Of a DNA stretch of 64,000 nucleotides, positions 57,556 through 64,000 are shown piece by piece. The translations under genes were made by a program, and so were the position numbers. Under the pieces are notes generated by a model. It saw only the letters and a list, made by a program, of their open reading frames with translations, searched no databases and was not told the origin of the DNA. The stretch's first letter is position 1. Each line of letters starts with the position of its first letter. Source of the stretch: Calycina herbarum. Taxonomy: Eukaryota; Ascomycota; Leotiomycetes; Helotiales; Pezizellaceae. The DNA is taken from the NCBI GenBank assembly GCA_001414485.1, contig LLEY01000102.1:62001-126000 (forward strand). The letters are read 5' to 3'.

Positions 57556-58000
57556 TGTCACGAATCACGGTATACGTGGTAAGTAGTCCAGACGGCGTTC
57601 TGACAGGACAAGGCATAATATCCGGGAAAGGAAAGTAACACAGGAGGAAATCAGTAATGCAGAAGACATTAGGGATTTCAGGATCTCACTGTTGTGGTAA
57701 TGTTAGAAGTCACGTGGGGTCATGTGACGTGATCGCCTACATCGCTCTGATCGCCTTGATCGCGAGCGATGTAAGCGACGTACTTAGGAACGAAGGTTCT
57801 ATATAAGACTAGCACGTCTGCCATTAGATAGGAGCTTCGTACTTAACTTTAGTTATTAATCTTATTATCTTGTTTAATATCTTTGATATAAGTAACGAGT
57901 TTACTTCTAAGTAAACAACCCGGCACATCTATACTTCTTATCTATATACCAACCTTCGAGACTTAGTTATCTTTGTTTAGTTTATTTAAGTTTCATTACA
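57556..58000 (+). repeat. E4 5' LTR
   Basis: 445 bp, TGTCACGAATCACGG to GTTTCATTACA. Compared with the 462-bp solo LTR, the length difference is explained by two fewer 9-bp units in the internal tandem repeat (57,762-57,779 has two) plus one extra base elsewhere. CACGTG at 57,711-57,716. Confidence 0.93.
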
Positions 58001-58031
58001 CTTTAAGCACCTGCTTAGAAGTTCAGTCGCC

Positions 58032-58271
58032 ATGGCCCTAGCAACCCCCGCAGCAGCTAGCTCGAATACTAGTCGAGTTAACGTCGTAGGAACATCTGGA
58101 AGTGCGACCAGAAGAACACCTACTGGTACACAGTTAACCAGGAACGACGACAATGTTAGCATACTAGACGCCCCTAAGCCCTACAAGGTCGAAGCACTTA
58201 AGTCTATCAAAGTCAAGATACCAGATACATATCATAAGAAGCGAAAGGAACTCGACTTATTCCTTCTTTAA
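58032..58271 (+). pseudogene. E4 gag N-terminus, still open for 79 codons
   Basis: ATG 31 bp inside the LTR. The protein begins MALATPAAASSNTSRVNVV and has normal base composition, a Ser/Thr/Ala-rich gag leader, then KVKIPDTYHKKRKELDLFL before TAA. From here the same frame continues as a gag relic with many stops. The change from normal to extremely AT-rich codon use happens within about 20 bp near 58,260. Confidence 0.8.
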
Positions 58272-61200
58272 ATAGACATCTACTTTAACTTTAATTCTAA
58301 TAAGTTCAAAGGTAATTATAACTTATAAACCATCTTTGCTATCTCCTACCTTAGAGGATCAGTATTAGAATAGGCCTAGCTATACTTAGAGGACTTCTTT
58401 AAAAATAAGGATAAAGACAGAAAGATAAAATTAACTAAGATTATATTTAAATCTTAGAAAGGATTTAAGACAACTATTAGAAAAGTCTTTAAAGACTTCG
58501 ATATAATTCGAACAGCTATATATAAGCTTTTAGAATTATATTAGACTAGATTAGTAATAGATTACACTAATAAATTTCAATATTATAAAACGAAGTTAGG
58601 ATAGGATACTATTACTCTTATAGAACTCTTCTATAGAGGATTAAAGATACATATCTATAAGGAAATAGCTAAGTAGAATATATAGTTCTTAACTATTATA
58701 GGAATAATTAAGAAGGTCGTCTAGCTAGATAACCGCTTATATAAATTTAAAAAAAGTAACCCTAGGTACAGGGAAAAGAGTAAAGGGTTAGGAAAGTAGA
58801 AGCACTCTTACACTAGTAAGCATAGTAAGGAGGTAAATACTATATAAAAGAAAACCTTTCTAAAGAAAGAAGGACTTTCCTAGAAAGAGCGAAATCATTA
58901 ACACAAGTAGAACTTATATTATAATTATAGCTAACTAGGCTATAGAGTAAATAAGTATAGTAAGAAGAAAGACTCTAAGAGAAAGAAACAAATTAATACT
59001 ACTATTTAATAATAGGTAGCTTTAACTGATCGTATTAAACTTATAGATAAGAAGCTTAAAGTACGAGGATATAGAACCTAGATTAAAAATAACAAAGGAA
59101 TTAGTAATATATAAGATACTAATAATAATAGAGATCTACTCTTTAAAGAATATTATAATATATAATTAGTAATAAATTCTAAGCAACCTCTTTAAGTAGA
59201 ATATAAATTACTACTATTAACTAGTTTATTAGAGACATTAGATTTATCTTCTAGTTTAGAAGGAGAAATAAAGAATAAAGACCCTAAAGTTAGAGAAACT
59301 TAGGCTTTCCTTAGAACCTTTAAACAAGGAAATCGATAAGTATATATCGATAATTAGAAACTAGATTTCTAGAGTCCTTATATAATATAAGGAGTTAACC
59401 TAACTATCTTAACAACATATATAGTTATAAGTAATAACTCTAAAACAATAACTCTAGTTAGCCTAATTACTAGATAGAAAACTATTAAAGAGAAGGAACT
59501 AGAACAGAAACGCTAACTAGTTAAGAAACCTAGCTACTCTAAAGTAGAAGATGTATAGAAAATATATAATATATTAGATAAAACTAGTATATAGATATAG
59601 TAAGTTCTAATAAGATTTAAGAGACGAATTAAAACCCCTTTTCTTAGGATACTACCTAAAGATGTTATACTAAAGGAATTCGAATAATATATTATTATTA
59701 TATTAATTAGAAATAATAGGTTAGTATTTAGAAAATACAACTTATAATAACTGTTTAGTATACTATACTAGGAGTAAAGAGAGCTCGATATAACTAGGTA
59801 GGCTAAGACGGAACTAGAGGAATTATACTATCTATTAGTAGAAAAACTATAGTTTATAGAAACAGTTTAAGAAATAATAGTATAATAGATATAATATAAA
59901 CCAAGTCCGACTTTAGATTAGTTATTATAGAAACGATTTAAAGGAATATTACTAGAGCTTACTAGAATAGTAGAATATTATTAGATATACGAAGTAGTAT
60001 TATCAGATAAAGAAGGAGTAGTATTCTTTTCTTAGTCCTAGATTAGAGCTATTAAAGAAAAGAATTTAAGGGATTATATATTTAAAGTTTACTATATAAA
60101 ACTAGAGATAAGTATACTAGAGGCTACTTTAGATTATCTATATATAGGAGAACTATAGTTAATAGAAGCTATTTTAGAAACTAGTTACGAATAGATCTAA
60201 TATAACTATAAACAAATACTAAAGTAATTTATAAGAGAAATTCCTAAAACTATAGGAATCGTAGAATATAGATTAATATATAAGGTAGTATACGCTAATA
60301 AGGAAAGAGTAAGATTCTTTCTATAGTATAAGGACGAGGAGAGAAAGAAGTATAATTAAGAAAATCGATCTTTTAAAGTCTAATATATTAAAGCAAAGTT
60401 AGATACTACTTTAAGAGAAAGATAGTTAGTAATAACTATAGAAATAGAAGGAAAGAAGTTAGAAGTTATAATAGACTTAGGAGTAATAGGCAACTTTATT
60501 TCCTTAATAGCTTAAGAGAAGCTAAACGTCTTAATTAAAGAAATAAGACTATATCGACTAAGGGTGGTTAATAGAATAGACATTATATACTAAAATAGAA
60601 TTATTAATTAATAAACTATTTTAATAAGAATTAATATTAAAAGACACTATTTAGATATATAATTTAATATTATTAAAATAAGAAGTAAGGAATTAATACT
60701 TAGTATACTATAGATTTAGGAATATAATCTAGAAATTAACTAGAAAGCTAGAAAAATAACTTTTAGTTAATATAAATATAAGGGATCGTGTTTATAACTT
60801 TAAGACTAGAACAAGGTTAGTACTACCTCTTCTAAAGCGCTAGAACATCTTGCCTAAGGTCTTCCACAGGTTAGTAAGAAAGCTAATAACGAAATACCTA
60901 TATAGTATAGAGAATTTAGAGCTTTGTTTAAAAACCTAGAAGACTTATAAGCCTTATTAGAACATTGCTTATAAGATTATAAGATTAAATTAAAAGAGGG
61001 TTATTATCTCTTAAAGTAGAAGCTTTAATTATATAACTAGAAAAGCTTATAGAGAATAGAAAGTTATATAAAGGAAGGTATTAAGAAGAGATATATTAGA
61101 AGATTTAAGTTACTAATTATCTTAAATATACTTATTATTAAAAAGAAAGACAATCTAGATAAAAGAGTATATATTAATTACTAAGAAGTAAATCACGCTA

Positions 61201-63735
61201 TAGTTAAGAACGCTTATCCGCTACTACCTAGCTAATACTTATAAGATAAGTTAGGTAAGGTAGTATAATTTACGAAATTAGATTAATAAAACGCTTATAA
61301 ACTTATATAGATAAAAGTCAGAGATGAATAGAAGATAGTATTTACCTTACTATTAGGCTTTTATAAATATATAGTTATATTATTTAAACTATATAATATA
61401 CTAGTTATATATTAAAAACAAAATAATAATATTTTAAAGGATCTTCTAAGAGTAATAGTAATTTATTACTTAGATAATATCCTAATCTTCTTAGAAAAAG
61501 AAGAAGAATATAAGAGATATATTAGAGAAGTTTTATAACAACTTATAAAAGTAAACTCTTAGTTGAAACTCTTAAAATACGAGTTCGAAGTAACTTAGAC
61601 ACTTTTCCTAAGATAGGTATTTAGCCTAGGAAAAATAGAAATAGATCTAGTAAAGATCTAAGACGTCTTAAACTAGAAATTACTAGAAAATATAAAAGAT
61701 ATATAGTCCTTTCTTAAATTTATAAACTTTTACTGTCTGTTTATATAAGACTATATAAAGATTACTAAACTAATGTTAGTACTAGTTAAGAAAGCTATTA
61801 AGTTTATATAGAATAAATAGGTAGAGAATACTTTTTAGAAAATTAAAGCAAAGTTTATAAAAAAGCCTATTTTATACGATTTCGATATAGATAAACTAAG
61901 TATAATTAAAATAGACGCCTTAGATATAGTAGTAGGTATAGTTTATCTATAGCTAAATAATAAAGGAAAACTTATACTTATTATATATTATTTAAAAACA
62001 TTTAACCTAGTATAATAAAACTATAGTATATTTAATAAGGAACTACTTACTATAGTATTAGCTTTAGAATACTAGAGAATTTATTTATAGTTAGTAAAAT
62101 ACCTAGTTATAGTTTTATCTAACTACGAGAACCTTAAGACATTTACAACTACTAAGGAACTTATAATAAGACGATTAGCTAGATAGTTAGAGATATTAGA
62201 AGGATTCGACATTATTATCTAATATATAAAGGGAACGTCGAACACTTAAGCTAATACTCTTAGCTAGAAACCTAGATATAAGGGAAATAAGGAGCATAAG
62301 AAGATTATAATCTTAAAGACTCTTAAGAATAGAGATTTAGTACCTACTATATATAAAATAGTAGTAATAAACGACATCTAGATAGATAAAATTTAGAATA
62401 TATATAAGGGTTATAACTAATATATAAAAGGGAAATTATAGGTTCCTAGCTTATATATAATAGAGTTTATATAAGAATACTATACTATACCTGCTTACGG
62501 TTACTAAAGAATTTATAGAACCCTCTAAAAGATAAGATAATACTACTATATTAATTAGTTATCTATAATAGTTAAGGAAGTAATAGTAGAATATAATACC
62601 TATACTAGGAATAAGGCTTCCTACTATACTCCTTATAGATAGATAAATACTACTCTAATACTATAGATACCTTAGAAATTAATATCTATAGATTTTATTA
62701 TTAAATTACTAAAATCTAAAGATCTAATAATAGGAGTTAAATATAATACGATCTTAGTTATTATAGAACGACTTATAAAATATATAATCCTAATAGTATA
62801 TATAGAGTTAAGTATAGCTAAGGAATTAGTATTTATATTCCTTAGAGAAGTAGTCTTAAGATATAGACTACTAGAAGAAATACTCTTAGATAGAGACAAG
62901 CTCTTTATCTTAAAATTTTAGATTACTCTTATAAAACGATTAGGTATAAAAAGAAAGCTTTCTATAGCTTTCTACTCTTAAATAAATAGAGGAAATAAAC
63001 AGATAAATCAAGTAGTTAAAACATACTTTTATTATTATATAAACTACTAATAAGATAACTAAGTAGAACTGCTGTCTTTAGTATAGTTCGCTTATAATAG
63101 TTTAGTAACGGAAACAACACTTATTACGCTATTCTATGCTAATTTTAGGTATAAATTAATAGCGTATTAAGAACTACTATCTACGACTATTAATAACTAA
63201 CTTATTCGTATTTAGGTCTTAAAAATCAAGAGTCTATATAAGGAACTTATAGAGGACCTATAATTTATAGTAGAAAGAAACACGTACTACTATAACAAAC
63301 AACGTAGTTAGGAGCTAACGCTAAAAGAGAGGGATAAAGTCTACTTAGTATAAAAAAATATTAATATAAAAAGACTAAGTAATAAACTAGATTATAAAAA
63401 ACTTAGACTATTTAAAATTAAACGAGTTAAGAGACCTTTGAATTATAAATTAGTATTACTAAAAATAATAAACATCTACCTAGTATTCTATATATTCTTA
63501 CTTAAACTAGTATTACTAGGAGCACTACTAGCTCTAATTATAGAAATTTAACTAGTTAATCTAAATACTAAATATAAAGTTAAAAGAATTCTTAACTATA
63601 AGATTATTAGAAGTAAGATTAAGTATTTAATTAAATAGTTAGATTACTTATACTTAGAAAACACTTAAGAGCTAAAAAGCAATCTTAACTATTACTTAGA
63701 AGAACTTTAGAAGTTCTACTACTAAAACCTAGAGT
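58272..63735 (+). pseudogene. E4 gag-pol relic ending in a chromodomain
   Basis: Translation ignoring stops shows a zinc knuckle with ligands turned to Tyr near 58,916-58,970, and a protease stretch with VIIDLG...GNFIS near 60,460-60,510. Reverse transcriptase covers about 61,000-61,700 (RVYINYQEVNH; YYLDNILIFL at the YxDD site). RNase H and its linker span about 61,850-62,330, and integrase about 62,470-63,200 (IRVYIELS, then an FAYNS stretch). A GPY-like region precedes the chromodomain at about 63,565-63,735 (KVKRILNYKIIRSKIKYLIK, NLNYYLEELQKFY). The base composition is extreme, with almost no CpA or TpG, and no frame survives beyond about 75 codons. Confidence 0.85.
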
Positions 63736-64000
63736 TACCTATATTTCGTAGTTAGAAGAGAAAGCCTTAAGAAAAGCTAAATCAAGGGTCGGCTTAGTAA
63801 TAAAAGCAGGGTCGTTAGGAGAGGAAGGGGCCGCTAGCTAGGCGACCTTTAATTCCCTCTCTTCTTTCTCCTTCTCTGCTCTTTCTTTCTTATCAGCCTT
63901 ATTAAGTTCTTATAGGTTAGTAAGACTATAATAGAGCATCTCTTACTCCTGCTCTATAAGAAAGCGTTATTGTTTTCGTAGGCGAAGGATCTTCTATATA
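63736..64000. other. E4 tail and right edge
   Basis: After the chromodomain relic comes a short GC-richer stretch with a purine tract (about 63,818-63,830), followed by a pyrimidine-rich 80 bp. No LTR, gene or RNA is recognised before the window ends. Confidence 0.4.

Larger units (their letters stand above)
57556..64000 (+). mobile_element. E4: Ty3/Gypsy chromovirus, 3' LTR outside window
   Basis: 5' LTR at 57,556-58,000, gag from 58,032, then protease, reverse transcriptase, RNase H, integrase and a chromodomain to about 63,735, all on the plus strand and RIP-destroyed after about 58,260. A purine tract (GGAGAGGAAGGGG) is at about 63,818-63,830, but no LTR follows within the remaining 170 bp, so the 3' end is either beyond the edge or disturbed. 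The five bases before the LTR are TCGCT; the matching duplication should be found to the right. Confidence 0.88.

Noticed and set aside
1..64000. CRISPR arrays, rRNA genes and tRNA genes
   Set aside because: No spaced direct repeats of CRISPR type, no rRNA-like stretches, and no convincing tRNA A/B box pair found by eye on either strand; a covariance-model scan was not possible.

Overview
The window looks like chromosomal DNA of a filamentous ascomycete. The genes carry short spliceosomal introns (mostly 48-67 nt, often with CTAAC-like branch sites). The products are typical of plant-associated or saprotrophic fungi: a secreted GH35 beta-galactosidase, a CBM18 chitin deacetylase, a YAT-family permease, a GT32 sphingolipid mannosyltransferase, and a NACHT-ankyrin relic. 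The repeats show the signature of repeat-induced point mutation (RIP): CpA/TpG largely converted to TpA, with Trp and Gln codons turned into TAG/TAA. A leotiomycete (Helotiales-like) is my best guess, by inference from gene families only.

Positions 1-33,230 are an ordinary gene-bearing, roughly balanced-GC region. In order it holds: a GH35 beta-galactosidase (minus, cut by the left edge); a decayed helicase-like P-loop fragment (minus); a secreted four-module CBM18 chitin deacetylase (plus); alpha-actinin (plus); an amino-acid permease with one reading-frame conflict (minus); a long WD-repeat-like protein of unknown role (plus); an SREBP-type bHLH factor (plus) behind a cluster of minisatellites; a GT32 inositolphosphoceramide mannosyltransferase (plus); and an AN1-finger/aminoglycoside-phosphotransferase-like protein (plus) broken by a frameshift. 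Gene-poor spacers of 1-4 kb separate them. I see no operon or secondary-metabolite cluster. The chitin deacetylase and the galactosidase are both cell-wall carbohydrate enzymes but are not obviously co-regulated.

From about 33,440 to the right edge the composition switches sharply to an AT-rich, RIP-mutated block of nested Ty3/Gypsy chromoviruses. Boundaries can be read directly. Element E1 (33,692-52,005; 329-bp LTRs; target duplication ATCTA) carries two independent insertions: E2 (34,911-40,589; 183-bp LTRs; duplication AAGGC) and E3 (43,104-49,342; 272-bp LTRs; duplication GCTAG). It also carries a 462-bp solo LTR (50,493-50,954; duplication CTAGT). E1 itself sits inside an older, truncated element, E5 (33,442-33,686 plus 52,011-53,636). 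A relative of E5, element E4, starts at 57,556 and runs off the right edge. Between E5 and E4, bounded by inverted LTR pieces, lies a RIP-killed NACHT-ankyrin (NLR-like) pseudogene. All four large elements whose 3' coding part is present (E1-E4) keep a chromodomain relic at the end of pol. No transposon protein in the block is intact.
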